Shown here in pieces: positions 52,954 through 64,000 of a stretch of 64,000 nt of DNA; the stretch's first letter is position 1; each line of letters begins with the position of its first letter. The DNA lies in contig NC_085886.1 of assembly GCF_035222275.1 (NCBI RefSeq), positions 1,922,001 to 1,986,000 on the forward strand, written 5' to 3'. The position numbers and the translations under genes are program-made. Below the pieces are notes generated by a model. That model did no database searches. It saw only the letters and a program-made list of their open reading frames with translations, and was not told the origin of the DNA. The stretch comes from Podospora bellae-mahoneyi (lineage: Eukaryota > Ascomycota > Sordariomycetes > Sordariales > Podosporaceae).

Positions 52954-55146
52954 AGCCCCAAGACAGCCCTTTATTATACCTACAGCTCGTCACCCGTAGA
53001 AGTTTTTTCGAAAAAAGCTGCCCCCCGTTCGTTGCCGGTAGCATGCCAGCACATCGTGCAGCTTGGGTGAGGTGGAGAAAAGCCCGGCGGCCTGGTGGGA
53101 TTTAAAGCCTTGAGGGACACCTCTGAACATTGTGAACACAAGTTCAACGGAACCTTGTCGACACAACTTTTTTATATCGCCATGTTCAACAACATAGATC
53201 GACCCACCTCCTGCCCCCAGACGATGCGGCTCTTCAACAACCACACAAACCTAAGAGACCACCGCGGCCAAATCCTTGTGTCATGCTCGACTGCCCCCCG
53301 CCATCCAATGCCATTGGTACAATTCGCTCACTGACGCAGCCAATGCCGACGCTAGAACTGGGTCCTGTCGATGGGGCCACAAGAAGTCCAACCGGACCGC
53401 TTCCGACATCCAACTCTAGTTCGACGACTTAGACCGACGACAATGCAACTGTTTTTGTTTACTTGATGATGCGACTCGACACATGCGGACTTCAAAGGTC
53501 GGGGGATCACGAGTCGAGAAGCGGCAGCTCCATTTTTGGGCAGTAAAAAACGAGGCGTTGGGTTGAAATCTGATCTGTCTGCGAGTGCAGCAAGCCCCCA
53601 GCCTATGGGATCCTGCCGCTCACTTCCCCAGATGGCTGTATCCTATCATGGACATGTGCGAGACAGCCAAAAGGAGGGTCAGGTGCAGCTGCTGCATGTC
53701 GCTTGGACTCGCGCGCATTTGCATCCACACATCCCACCGGCTAGCTAAGCTGAACCGTCGCCTCCCGACGGCGCCTGTCACGGTTGGCGATCGATTTAGA
53801 GGGGGGCAGATGGATGGAGGCATGTTGCGCACGCGGCGGCAGCTCGTTGCTTCTGATGAGAGCTGAAGAACACCACCCTTCTGCTTAGAGGGAGAGATCG
53901 TGGGATATCAGATCGCTGTTTGGCCGGCAGCCATCAGAAATGACAGCATGCTGGCGGCCCACCAAAACAGGGAAGCAAGGTGAGATGAGAAGGTGGGAGT
54001 GCGTTCGCGCAACCACACATCTTGCGCCAATCTTGCGGGCTCCAAGTCGGAGCAACTGAGGCGTCTTTTTTATCGTTTATCTCCATATCATTACTGCATA
54101 CAGGCGAGAGGGATGCGCTCGGCTGGCTCGTTTTTGTCTTTCAGCCGAAGACATATCCACAGCACTTATGCTCGATATGCCCTTTCCGATATGGTATAGG
54201 TGTTTTGAATAGGCATGCTGCCAACGCGGGTGGGATCTAGGTCGAGGTCCACACACCCACCATCCGCCATCCGGGGGGGGTGGTGAGGAGGTAGTCATTT
54301 GATCGCGCTGCTGCATCTGCAAGTTGCAATTGTTGTGGCACATCCTGGCGTGTTATTGCTGGGGAGCTGCGCACCTGCGCGACACAAGAAGTTGGAGGTC
54401 GGCTCCGACCTGGGCGCGGCGAGAGGAGAAGAGGAGAAAGAGGAGAATGTTGAAGTCATCAGCAAGCATTCAGGAAGAAAGGATGGTGGCATGGCAGCAT
54501 GGCAAGCATGTGTGCTCGGACCCTGCCCGCTCTGCAAAAAGGCCGCCATGGAGAAAGACCGGGGCTAATAGAGGGGCGCCGTGAAACCCAAGCAAAGAGA
54601 CGCGGGAGCAATTCGAAGCGCGCGTCTCTCTTCCCATTGCCGCCCCCCAAAACCCGCAAGCTACCCTCTGCACCATTCGACTTTCTGGCTTGTGAGCGTC
54701 TTGAAGTTGCCCCGATGTCTTCTTGGTGCTCGGCGGCACCTCTGCGCTGACTGTCCTGACTGTCCTGTCTCCATATTCCACTGCGAATACGGATTCAAAC
54801 ACTCGTTTAAATCGTTTCTTCTTGTTCTTTCGTTTATGATTCCTCTTATTGACACCTTATCACTCATCACTCATCGCTCACCATTCATCATCCGTCACTG
54901 GGGGCGCTGTGTTTCTTCCAAACAAGACGCTTTGCCACTTCTGCTTGCTACTGCTGCTTGCTACTGTCTGCTGCTGCGACCCGTACCAGGCCACTCTCAA
55001 CTGATCACGAGCAGCTCCAGTTTCCCCGGGGGTGAGCTGTCATATTGCGCTTGTCAAATGACTGGCCACCCAGCCTATGGCATATTTCTTCCCTTCTTCG
55101 CCTTCTTTTCTTTGACGGAATCGGATAGCTGGGTTAGGGCCTAATC

Positions 55147-56417
55147 ATGGACTCCTCCTTTACTGACGACGAAAAGGTAAGTTTATGCGCCAACTCTCCC
55201 CAACATTCCCATCCCCCTTGAACCTTAAAGCTTGAGCCCCCCTCCCCCTCGCCCTCCCTCTGGCGTTTCCCCCCGCGCATCATGACGCCGTTGCTTATTT
55301 GTCTCGGCTATAGCGCTTCGTTCTTGCCGAAATCATCAAGGCCAGCCATATGGATGTTGGTGTTCTCGTCAACCTAATCAGGTCGCACGATATTCAGCCC
55401 GACTGGTTGTCGATGCAGCTCCCTCGTGGTAGGTGTCTTTCGGCTGAAGTCATCTCTCCATCCTCTGACATGCTTTTCGCAGGTCGAAATGTGAACCAGT
55501 GTATTAATGCGGCGGAGGCCATGTTCAACGCCCCGATGCCTCCGCCTCTGATATCACCCTTGAAGCGAAAGTCGTTCGGCGATGTCAGTGATCAGCTTCC
55601 GAAGAGACAGGCGCTTGCGTCCCCTAGCGAACCTCCACTTCACGGATCGCCCTACCATGCGACGCCAGCCTTTGCGCAGCATCACGTCAACATCCATCAT
55701 CCTAACGGGCAACCGACTGTTGCCCTTGCTCCTAATCCGAACACCGTCCCTGCCTCAGCGCCGACCCCATATCCAGGACCTCCTCGCAGACGTGGGCGGC
55801 CTCCAAAGTCAGAAAACCGATCGGGTCACTGGCAGATCACGACTTCTTATCCAAACATCACCCCAGCGCCTATCGCACCTGCTCCGGCTCCAGCCCCAGC
55901 TTCAGCGCCCCAGCCAAGCAGTCCAAGCTTCCGAGCCCAAGCACCGATAGCTCCAGCTTCGGCTCCAACTTCAGCTCCAGCACAAGCCGCGACCTCGGCA
56001 CCACAGCCAAACAGCCCGAGCTTCCGCGTACAGCCGTATAATAATCGATACTCGATGCCTGCCGGGCCTCTGGATTCAAAATCTGGAAAGAAGCTCTTGC
56101 CTGAGATAGCCCCTCGTCCAACGCATGGCACTTCGGGGTTGGAACAACCTGCCAGATCGCCCACAAGGCCGGTTTCAGAATATCAAGATCGGAGGGAAGA
56201 CATACACCGACTGCCACCACCGCAAGCTCAAGGGCCCCCAAGACACGCGATGCGGGATCCTCCACTGCTGCCACCACCACAGAGCCCACGCTCGCATCCT
56301 CATCCGCCACCACACCACATGATGGACGCTTCACGACCACGAGAGACACCATCACCGACGCCCATGGAGCCGGTAAAGCACGAGAGCCATTTACCGCCAC
56401 CGCCCACGAAGACATGA
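55147..56417 (+). CDS. AT-hook protein with conserved N-terminal helical domain
   Basis: Three exons: 55147-55176, 55314-55428 and 55483-56417 (359 aa). Exon 1 is ten codons (MDSSFTDDEK). Intron 2 is 54 nt with donor GTAGGT and acceptor CGCAG and, unusually, has no stop and keeps frame. The N-terminal ~65 residues (KRFVLAEIIKASHMDVGVLV, then IQPDWLSMQLPRGRNVNQC) look like a small folded helical domain that I associate with short nuclear proteins of filamentous ascomycetes but cannot name. Next come a basic stretch (SPLKRKS.. PKRQA), an AT-hook (RRRGRPPK, ~residue 150) that would bind the minor groove of AT-rich DNA, and a long Pro/Ala/Ser tail. Probable nuclear chromatin or transcription protein; the specific role is unknown. 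Confidence 0.8.
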
Positions 56418-58215
56418 CGGCAGTCAGTACCAGCTGTTCGACCAAACACATGGAGAGAAGACAAGCTACGAAAAGGCAGCATTTTTGACAGCAAAGTTCT
56501 TTTCAATATGAGGAGGCGACGACAGCAGAGACACGCAAGAGTTATTTTCTTTTTTTGCAAAATCCCGAAGAGGGGGTTGGGGGCGGTCTTATATGAATTA
56601 TCTAGCCGCAGCATACGATGATGGCACGACAGGACACTTACAACCACGCTACTACAAACACACCACCGGAGCACGACATACTTTCGAGCAGTTACATTTC
56701 TTTGGACGCCTTTCCTTTATACTTGACTATGAGCCTTTAACCAACCTAATGCTGTACGACGAAAACACAGACGGCAAAGACGTTCCTTTTTTCGACGCCA
56801 ACTTTTGACGAACCATGACACTGACAACAGAAACATAATCCATCCATAGAGGGATTTACCAATACAAAAAGGAGTATGTACAAGGCTATGGTGGGCGGTA
56901 CAACTGACGAAACGTCTTTTTTTTGTTTTTTGTTTCCTTTTCTATCTTGGGCGAGGTTTTTACTCTTGATGTTTGATGTTTCAACACGCGATTGAACGGT
57001 CTTTTTTTTTTTTTTTGACTGACTATGCCATATTTTTCTTTTTCTCTTGTTATGTTTGTGAGGAGGGAGTGGGAGGGACCTAATTGTTAATGATTGGGAA
57101 GATGAAGGTGAATGTGGAATGCGAGGGGGAAGTGGGGATACATAACGTGTATGATTATGAGCGGATACACAAACGGCCTGAACTTGACTTTGTTTTCTCT
57201 GGGGTGAGCTTGGGGAGATATGGAGATGGGATGGATGTATGATATAGGTGTAGTTTTATCATGTGGTGGTTTTTTGGGGGTTGGGGGGTGAACGTGTAAT
57301 GATGATTTTGTATATGTGAAGATGATCTCCACCTACAACATGATGGTAATCCTGGCAGCGTTGCGAACCACGCTCACGGCATTTTTGACAGCGAACATTA
57401 CAAACACAAGCACTCCCCATATTCTACAAGATAGACTCGCATATTGTAGACCTGATTTCTTAGTACCAGGCCGTGAACCAATCACCTCGATCTTGCGATG
57501 TGATACGTCGAGGTGACAGCCAACCAGGTGTTGATGGAGCGTTTTTCTCCAATGCCCAGTGGATGACCGGAGAATTGTCAACTTTGTGCTGGCCAACCAG
57601 GGGGGAGTGTAGAGGTGCTGCCAATGGGAATTCAAAGGAAGGGTCGCTCGCTTTTTGGTGTGGCTTACATCTACACTTATCGTCAACCGGTCTGTGTCGT
57701 TTACTAGCTGCTACTCCACCGTTGAGAAAAACACCATGATCTCTGTCTCTCTGCATACCTAATTTATTGGAAGCTTTCAAACGATAAAAGGTTAGCATGC
57801 ACGGCAAGTTTGTACAACAGAAATTCCTGCACCTTGCTTCGAAAGAGAAACGCATTAGACAGCTCATACACCACCCACCAGCTCTACTTACCCGGTTGCC
57901 ACAACATTCCAGCATGCTTGTTCCGAACTGAGTAGATAGGTCATTGCAGTGAACATCCCACACAAACAATTGTTATTTGATGATTGTTTTCTTTGAGATG
58001 CACAGATGCAGATGGATACGTATGCAAGGTATGTAATTCTGCACAATCCAGAATGAATCTCCATACGGTCCAACAAACCTGAAGTTTTGCAACATGCCTA
58101 CCTTTAAGCCGACAATTTAGAAGCGGTTCTCACCTTTTGTAGATGCAGAGAAGCAAACGTTTGTGAGTCTTGGTCTCTCTTGACGGGTCTCGGCCTATAT
58201 GTGTCATTCGCCTGA
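56418..58215. other. Gene-free region with T-rich 3' UTR signals
   Basis: 1.8 kb between convergent genes. T-runs at about 56920-56950 and 57000-57018 probably belong to the AT-hook gene 3' UTR. No exon chain is found. Confidence 0.5.
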
Positions 58216-58720
58216 TCATGCCTCACCCTTGGGGGTGGAAGAGCTTTTGAGCTTGTTCATGAGGTATGCAGAGAGGGATTCCCCGTCCTTTACATCTGCA
58301 AAAAGTCCCTGGCCTTCTCTGCGGCAACCTTCAAATAGTATTCACCTTCATCACTTCCAGAAAGGTGACGGAGGTAAAACAGGCCTCTCCCCTCCGAGGT
58401 CTCGGCACTTCCTGCCCCACCCGCCGCCGAGATCTCGGCCCCACCCAACCGGCCCGTCGCTCCCGTTTCGTATCTGTAACCCTCCACTACCGAGCGAACA
58501 TCCACACCCCCCTCCGCAAAAAAAAAAAAAAACAAGACTGATCTGCGAACTCTTTTAAGAAACTTGGAAGTATTCAAACCTGGTATTTAGCACTGCTCTC
58601 TTCCCTGTTTCCATCATTTTCAGAAATCCAAGCCTTTTGATCTACGACCGCAGCCCCGGCCAGACCAGTTCGTATTCCCGACAAGGTGGAAAGGGTATGT
58701 GTGAGAAGAGGTGTGGCCAT
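58216..58720 (-). CDS. Small three-exon gene of unknown function
   Basis: Not visible as one frame. The ATG at 58720 has good context (AACCATGG). Exon 1 58720-58580 (47 codons, MATPLLTHTLSTLSGIRTGL onward, ending SSAKYQ); intron 1 68 nt, donor GTTTGA, with a 15-T polypyrimidine tract before a GAG acceptor; exon 2 58511-58346; intron 2 50 nt, donor GTGAAT, acceptor TTTTTGCAG; exon 3 58295-58216 ending MNKLKSSSTPKGEA. Lengths 141, 166 and 80 nt sum to 129 codons with phases 0 and 1 closing exactly, giving 128 aa. The middle is Gly/Ala/Glu-rich, and the end is acidic then basic. No signal peptide, membrane helix or known domain is recognised. Weak points are the GTTTGA donor and GAG acceptor of intron 1. 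The opposite strand also has an open frame here, judged less likely because it has no matching splice or context. Confidence 0.5.
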
Positions 58721-61700
58721 GGTTACAGTTGATCAGTGATCAGCGTTGCAGTCGATGATCGCTGGTTTGGCTGCTACAGATCAGATGGAAAATGAATGGG
58801 ACTTGACACATTTTGTACCTGAAGTCTTTTGCGAGGCACAATTTGAACCTTTGAAATAGTTGAGAGATTGCGGGCAATGCCGCCTTAGATATCTAAACCC
58901 CCATCTTACACACCGGCGATGCGGAGAATCGGGACGGGAGGTTCGCGCATAAACCGCACAGTCCCCTCCTCTTGCCGTCGCTGTCATAGCATTTTACCTA
59001 TGTGGAGGTGATTGTTTCGCATGCCATAACCCCATGACTATTTTCTGTTTTGTTTACTTCACGATAATACCTAAGGAGTATCCCCCTTTCATTTCCTCCC
59101 CGCATCTCCATCTGCAAGGGAGTCATGTTTCCAAGTAAACGCACGCTCTGACTCCATTGTCATTGTCGCAGTCGCAGCGAACCATTGACGCGGTCTTTCT
59201 TTCTCCCTACCTACCGCGTCTGCGAAGTACCTGAATTGTTTTTATTCTTCCTTTTTCAGCCAGCTCACTCCCACCCATCACCCAATAAAATCCCTTTAGC
59301 TAGCGGTGCTTTCAACTGCTGCGCCCATTTTCTTGCTGACATGCATCGCATCCATCACAACGCCATTGCATGCGCATGACAGCATCTTGATGCAGGTACG
59401 GAGTGCGGCCCCCCTCACAAGTTGTGCTGCTCCCTGCTTCTGCCGTGTTCAAGGGTCAAAGCTTCCTGCATGAAGAGAAATTGAATCGAGGGGTTGCGGT
59501 AACCAAACGAGCCTTGCCCGGATTTTCTTCCGCTACTCTACTGTCGAAAGAAAGCTGGAAAAAACGAGGTGTACTAGCAGGGTAGAGATTTTCCCTCGCT
59601 TGTGTTAACCCCCCTCATTACGAAAACTAAACAAGTGAAAAATCTCTCAATCATATAAACCCGCCGGGGAGTTGTTATCATGATGTAAAAGACAACATCG
59701 GGATATCGGAGAAGAGATTCCCAAGTTGGGTATTTGCTCCTCCTGGCTGGCATTGACAAATCATGTTTTCGGAATCTCTTGCATACAATGAGAGGTTTTT
59801 TCGTGCTAGGAAAGAGTTACACAAGCAAAGAAGGAATGGAATGAGGAAGTCGGACGCTGTGCCTCTTGTTTTATACGATGGTGGTGATTTCCGGTGGTAA
59901 GATAGCCTGCTACACCTGAGTTTGTGTTGTTCAGCTGATCATTCTCCTCGAGCTCGGTTGACGATGGGCAAAATTCCATGCTGAAGAAGCTGAAACAACA
60001 GATGCTTGCTGGTGATGGACTCAATTAGAATGGCAAACATGCCAAAAGGCCTTCGGCTCGTCAACTCCGAAAGAAGAAAGCCGCTGTGAATGCCGCGGCC
60101 TGGAAAGGCATGGCATCGGCTATTTCTGGGAGATGTTGGCTGTTGGCGGTGAGGTGGCATGGCACTTGTGCTGTTCTGGTGTAGGGCCGATCCAAGCGCA
60201 ATGGGTTGGATTTTCTTTTTCGTGTCAGCGAAACAGCCCCCTGATGATGACGGATAACGACCGTTGGTACCTGCGTCGGGCGGTGGAGTCGAGTTTGTCA
60301 TCCTCAACCAACCTGCGCTTGCGCTTATGGCTTGGCAAGACCTGCGAGCTGGTGAAACAGAGGCAACATGCACTCATCTCAGGATGAGATGATGTCTCGG
60401 CAAGTCAGATGCTGTAGTGAGGATTTGAGACAGCAACAAAAAGATGTGCCGTCGGACCGGGTCGGTAGGTGCTGACTGAGCATCTTGTCTTGAACTGAAG
60501 AAGATGCTGAGCAGCGTTGTTCTTGGCGCCGCAATGGCAAGGCTGCGCTACAAAGTTAGAAGCACTTGGCATCTCGGCTGACGGGTTTGACGTGGCCGGC
60601 TTTCACCTTCTGGAAGGAAAATAGCGTCCACACCAGCGTTTGGCGTTTTATTGCTTTGTCTTGCATTTTTGACAGTGTTTTGTCGGTGAAGTTAACCGTT
60701 GCATGTTTGTACATATCGTGACGCCAGCCTCCGGCATGTTTTGCCTCAAGGCGAAGCTGGACAAGCAGGCTCCCAAAAAAAGAACCCATCACATACCGGT
60801 ACCTGATTTCATCCAGGGACGGCATTGCTCGCTCGCTTCTGTAAGATGTAGAATGCATGGTAGCCAGTACCAGAAACCAGAAACGCGAGATTGCAACGTC
60901 GAGGGTCTGTGTTGCGTTTCCTTGCGCTTGCGCTGCGATACCTACCATAGTGTCTCTTGATGAGGGTCTGGTTTCGAGTTCTGGGCTAGGTGGCTAGTAA
61001 AAGGAGACATAACACTAGACCCGGAGGAGCCGCAACTCCTTCTCGCCGAATGGGGTGAAAGTTTGCGCAAATACAGGAGGCGCCGTTCTTTCCCCGAGTA
61101 TGCTACTGGACGATTATTCTGTATGATACTGCCAATATCAACAAATGACCGGCATGAGAAGAAAATACCATTCACTCTCTGTCTTCCACACCCACTCCTC
61201 GGGCCTCGAGGGTCAGCTAATAGTAGCTGGCTGACCAATAAGAAGAGCCAGCTGAGCTGAATGGGCTGCCCAGAGACGGGACAGAGCCTTTCCATCAACC
61301 AGCAGTCCGTCGACTCGACGCAATCTTCGAAGCTCGAGTACCGCATCTCTGTGTAGCGTCTATCAGCGCGTGTGCTGTGAAACAGTGTCATCTGAAGACA
61401 ACAGACTCGCCGAGATGCCAACGTCTCGCTCCCGAGAAGCCATGCGGTGGATCGACGCCTCGTCAGATCTTCTTGGTTGCTTTTTCTTTTCTTTTCTTGG
61501 GGGAAACCCCGGCAGAACCGCCCCCTGTCGCGGTTCGGGGCCCAGGTGGACACGATCACGCAAGTCAACAAGGGTCGATCCCTGCAACCCTGGCACCTCC
61601 CATCCAACCTGAGCCTCCCCACCATGGCCCAGCAAGGCACGGGCACGGCAGACATCCTGCTTCTGCATGGCCTAACAACAAAGACCCGGGGACCCTCCAC

Positions 61701-62494
61701 GCGAGCAAAACGCGTCCTCTGTGTACAGTTGCTACATTTAGCCGGTAAGCCCACCCATCTGAGCTGTGCCTGGCGAATCCGCAGCTTGCTCTTTTTGAGT
61801 CTTCCTTCGTCTTGTTTACTATCTATCTTGTCTTCTCCTTTTCCCACCAGCCAGCAAATAGCTGGGCTCTCCTTCGTTTGCAATTGCTGCCGGTCTGTCT
61901 CAAAGCAGCTACCCCCACCCCTACAAGCCGTTACATACCCAAACCACATCCGACTACCCGGGATCAGCTTGAAGAGACCACCAAATAACGAGACCCGCTT
62001 CGTGATTATTGTTTTTTTCGTTCACACCATTCAATCAACCGAGCTTTTCAACTACAAACCGGTCTTGTCCAGTCTTGACCCGACTTCAAGATACTACTTA
62101 CTCACTTATACGCCGGCTGAGCTGGAATGCAGCTGTCTTGGTGCCACGCCTACTGATCGCATGAACACACGGCTGGTAAACCACGTCTCACTTATACCCG
62201 CCGCTTCCCGAAGACCTTTGGTTGACTCAGGAACCTTCCATAACCTCCACTCCATAGGGAACCTGGATCCAGACCGGAGTGACGGTGCCGTGGTCAAAAG
62301 ACTGAAGGAGGTCAAAGAGGGCGCCGGTATCTTGCATAACCACAGACCAGCAGCAAGCCACTTCAGCATCTGTTTGCAAAGGGGGGTTTGTTGGGGACTG
62401 TAGGGGGGTAGTTGAATGAGACGACAACATAACTGCAACACTTCGTCGTGTCTCAGACTGGATCTTGGGTCCGAATATCAAAACCATTGCCGTC
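58721..62494. other. 3.8 kb divergent gene-free region
   Basis: Between the small minus-strand gene and the membrane-protein gene. Long open frames occur on both strands but have Arg/Cys/Ser-heavy shadow-like composition. The last ~900 bp probably form the spliced 5' leader of the membrane-protein gene. No tRNA or mobile element is recognised. Confidence 0.45.
61624..61861 (+). other. Candidate upstream ORF across a 5' UTR intron
   Basis: An ATG in a strong context (CCACCATGG) opens a frame that runs into a good intron, 61745-61850 (donor GTAAGC, acceptor CCACCAG), and stops three codons after the junction (43 aa). A second ATG frame of 80 codons lies at 62161-62403. Both would precede the main ATG at 62495 if the leader starts this far upstream. 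Confidence 0.35.
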
Positions 62495-63970
62495 ATGGTA
62501 ATGCCTCGCTCCCTTCCGGCTGTGCTGGGCGTCATTTCGATTCTGCCGACCGCAGCTATCCTGGCGATACACAGCATCCTTGCTCGATCACGGGAAGACC
62601 GGGCTCCTGCGGTCAGAACCACGGCCATCATTGCCGCCATCCTCGAAGCCACTGTTCTTGCCGCCGTCACCGGTCTCACCTGCGCGCATATCGGCCCTTG
62701 GTCAGCACGATGGGCGAAATTCAACGGGCTGTTGTTCGGGGCAGGCTTGTTCCTATGCACAGTCGCTGCCGCTGTGTCAGTGGCCAACATGATCTGCCTG
62801 AGCAAGGTTGATGAGGATCCTGAGAGCACAATTCTAGGCTCTGGCGCAACAGGTTTCCTGGTTGGTTCATCGGTCGTCCTCGGCCTTGCTTTCGCCACAC
62901 AGCTCGTTTTCTTGGTCTTCCACTTTGTTGCTGGGAGAGTTCGAGGGCCACGGATCAAGGTGACTGTACACAAGGACCAGGACCGAAGCAGATCGCCTCC
63001 CCGGGTGAAATCCATTGCCTACCACGAGACCAGTCCAAGTCTTGTTTCTGGGAAAGCCCGCGGCAGCACATCATTCGAGAAGACACCGCCTGGATCCAGT
63101 GCCGGACGCTCGACAGCAGAGACGATAAGCTCCTTTCGAAGCTCGCTATCAAACGTGGTCCGGCCCATCTCCTCCAAGACTCGTTTGCTGTCTCAACGAG
63201 GGCGCCGTCCAGCCTCGTTAGACCTCCCATCATTCCACGAACAGACAAGAACGACGGAGGAAGGGTTCGATTCATGGGATACATCGGCGGTTGATCCACA
63301 AAACCGACAGACCGTCTTGGAATCGTCTTCACCACCGCTGGGCCGTTTCCTTGAGACAATACCGGCTAGCCCCACCACCAGTCGAAGTCCGAGCCCTGGC
63401 ACACCGTTAGACCTCTTGGAGCCCCCTTCTCGCACCAGAAGACGAAGCCGAACATTGAGTCCAGCCCCAAGCAGAGTGTCCCAGGCACAGCGGACAGCCT
63501 TTACACAACATTCTACCCAGAGCGAGTCTCACATCCACCCGCTCTTCAGATCCGATTCGCCTATTCCTCCACCACCCATTGTAACACCAGGGACTGTTGT
63601 GGTTGCTGCACCAAACGGGGGACAGATCCTCAGCGATAGGCAAAGCATCCGAAGTATCAAGAGTCTCCGTCGAATGCGAAGCGGGAGTCTTCCAGGCGTT
63701 CCAAGCCCATTGAGTCGGCAAGGGTCCGTTGAATCTTTCCACCGCAAACCTGATACCCACTCACCAGAGATTCGTGAGGAGGATGAATACCTGACCCCCG
63801 AGGGGACGACACCGGTGCTGGAGACGGAGCGGAAGATGACACCGCCAATTCCTGATTGGATTCTGTCTGCCGGGTCTCGGACGAGCCTGACCACCTACCA
63901 CAGCCGGAAGATCCATCTTCCATGCTCAAGTGAAGAAGCTTCTGGTGGCGCTGCACCCAGCCCGCAGTAG
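62495..63970 (+). CDS. Four-TM integral membrane protein with long Ser/Pro-rich tail
   Basis: ATG at 62495 (a second at 62501 gives MPRSLPAVLG); 491 aa. Four hydrophobic helices are clear: about 5-32 (LPAVLGVISILPTAAILAIH), 40-65 (TTAIIAAILEATVLAAVTGL), 80-105 (LLFGAGLFLCTVAAAVSVAN) and 118-145 (FLVGSSVVLGLAFATQLVFL). The remaining ~340 residues are hydrophilic, rich in Ser, Pro and Arg, with many SP sites that could be phosphorylated, so the tail is probably cytosolic. No catalytic motif is seen and the family is not recognised; a fungal-specific membrane protein is the cautious call. The stop TAG is at 63968-63970, 30 bp before the window ends. Confidence 0.75.
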   Translation: MVMPRSLPAVLGVISILPTAAILAIHSILARSREDRAPAVRTTAIIAAILEATVLAAVTGLTCAHIGPWSARWAKFNGLLFGAGLFLCTVAAAVSVANMICLSKVDEDPESTILGSGATGFLVGSSVVLGLAFATQLVFLVFHFVAGRVRGPRIKVTVHKDQDRSRSPPRVKSIAYHETSPSLVSGKARGSTSFEKTPPGSSAGRSTAETISSFRSSLSNVVRPISSKTRLLSQRGRRPASLDLPSFHEQTRTTEEGFDSWDTSAVDPQNRQTVLESSSPPLGRFLETIPASPTTSRSPSPGTPLDLLEPPSRTRRRSRTLSPAPSRVSQAQRTAFTQHSTQSESHIHPLFRSDSPIPPPPIVTPGTVVVAAPNGGQILSDRQSIRSIKSLRRMRSGSLPGVPSPLSRQGSVESFHRKPDTHSPEIREEDEYLTPEGTTPVLETERKMTPPIPDWILSAGSRTSLTTYHSRKIHLPCSSEEASGGAAPSPQ

Positions 63971-64000
63971 GGTTATGCTCCAGTTGTTCTATGGCACTTG

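Larger units (their letters stand above)
51642..55146. other. 3.5 kb divergent gene-free region, set2 / AT-hook gene
   Basis: Both strands were read for exon chains and tRNAs without success. The first ~320 bp is purine-rich and probably belongs to the set2 leader. Around 52.9 kb there is a C-tract cluster (listed separately). From 54.6 kb the sequence turns CT-rich towards the AT-hook gene start. Confidence 0.5.

Noticed and set aside
58199-58558. Plus-strand frame opposite the small three-exon gene (MCHSPDHASPLGVEELLS onward)
   Set aside because: Readable at first, but it ends in low-complexity Pro/Arg and a Lys run from the A15 tract. The minus-strand model explains that tract as an intron polypyrimidine tract and closes in phase.
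60942-61949. 335-codon open frame on the minus strand
   Set aside because: Cys/Arg/Ser-rich with no domain, and it overlaps a plus-strand region with leader-like features. No good ATG context.
61447-62403. 318-codon open frame on the plus strand upstream of the four-TM gene
   Set aside because: A good intron lies inside it and the composition is not protein-like. More likely a spliced 5' leader with short upstream ORFs.

Overview
The window reads as nuclear DNA of a filamentous ascomycete, most likely a Sordariomycete and probably a member of the Sordariales (Podospora/Chaetomium/Neurospora type). The evidence is the gene content (NUP192, TEL1, MIP1, SET2, CBF1, complex I and GID-complex subunits at lengths typical of these fungi), short introns of about 45-170 nt with GTRNGT donors and CTAAC/CTGAC branch points, long single-exon coding stretches, and low-complexity Q, N and P tracts. 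I saw no transposon, LTR element, tRNA, rRNA or CRISPR array.

Layout, left to right: the 3' part of a charged-helix/proline-rich protein (1-1842, +); mitochondrial DNA polymerase gamma MIP1 (2264-5731, -); a SUMO-targeted RING E3 resembling Slx8 (6875-8676, +); inner-ring nucleoporin NUP192 (9403-14766, -); the ATM-family kinase TEL1 (15822-24856, +); SUMO E1 subunit AOS1 (25322-26659, -); a conserved ascomycete protein with a discoidin-like segment (27750-29531, +); ribosome anti-association factor TIF6/eIF6 (30447-31595, +); a coiled-coil low-complexity protein (33054-34763, +); a badly resolved Pro/Gly-rich gene (35471-36625, -); CCR4-NOT deadenylase CAF1/POP2 (36699-38477, -); complex I B12 subunit (39034-39460, +); GID/CTLH ligase subunit FYV10/GID9 (40102-41486, -); bHLH factor CBF1 (43635-44649, +); GABA transaminase (46144-47725, +); H3K36 methyltransferase SET2 (48720-51641, -); an AT-hook protein (55147-56417, +); a small three-exon gene of unknown function (58216-58720, -); and a four-TM membrane protein (62495-63970, +). 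Genes mostly alternate strand, so most gaps are shared promoters or shared 3' ends.

Functionally these are mainly single-copy housekeeping and genome-maintenance genes. The 6.9-26.7 kb block is notable because it places a SUMO-targeted ubiquitin ligase, a nuclear-pore scaffold, a DNA-damage kinase and a SUMO E1 subunit side by side. The ligase and the E1 subunit both carry visible SUMO-interacting motifs. The FYV10-CBF1 promoter holds four CACGTG sites, the core that CBF1 itself binds. Two genes have no single long ATG-started frame: the small gene at 58.2-58.7 kb, where the splice phases close perfectly, and the Pro/Gly-rich gene at 35.5-36.6 kb, whose splicing I could only partly resolve. 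Exon boundaries were inferred by eye from splice consensus and frame, without transcript data.
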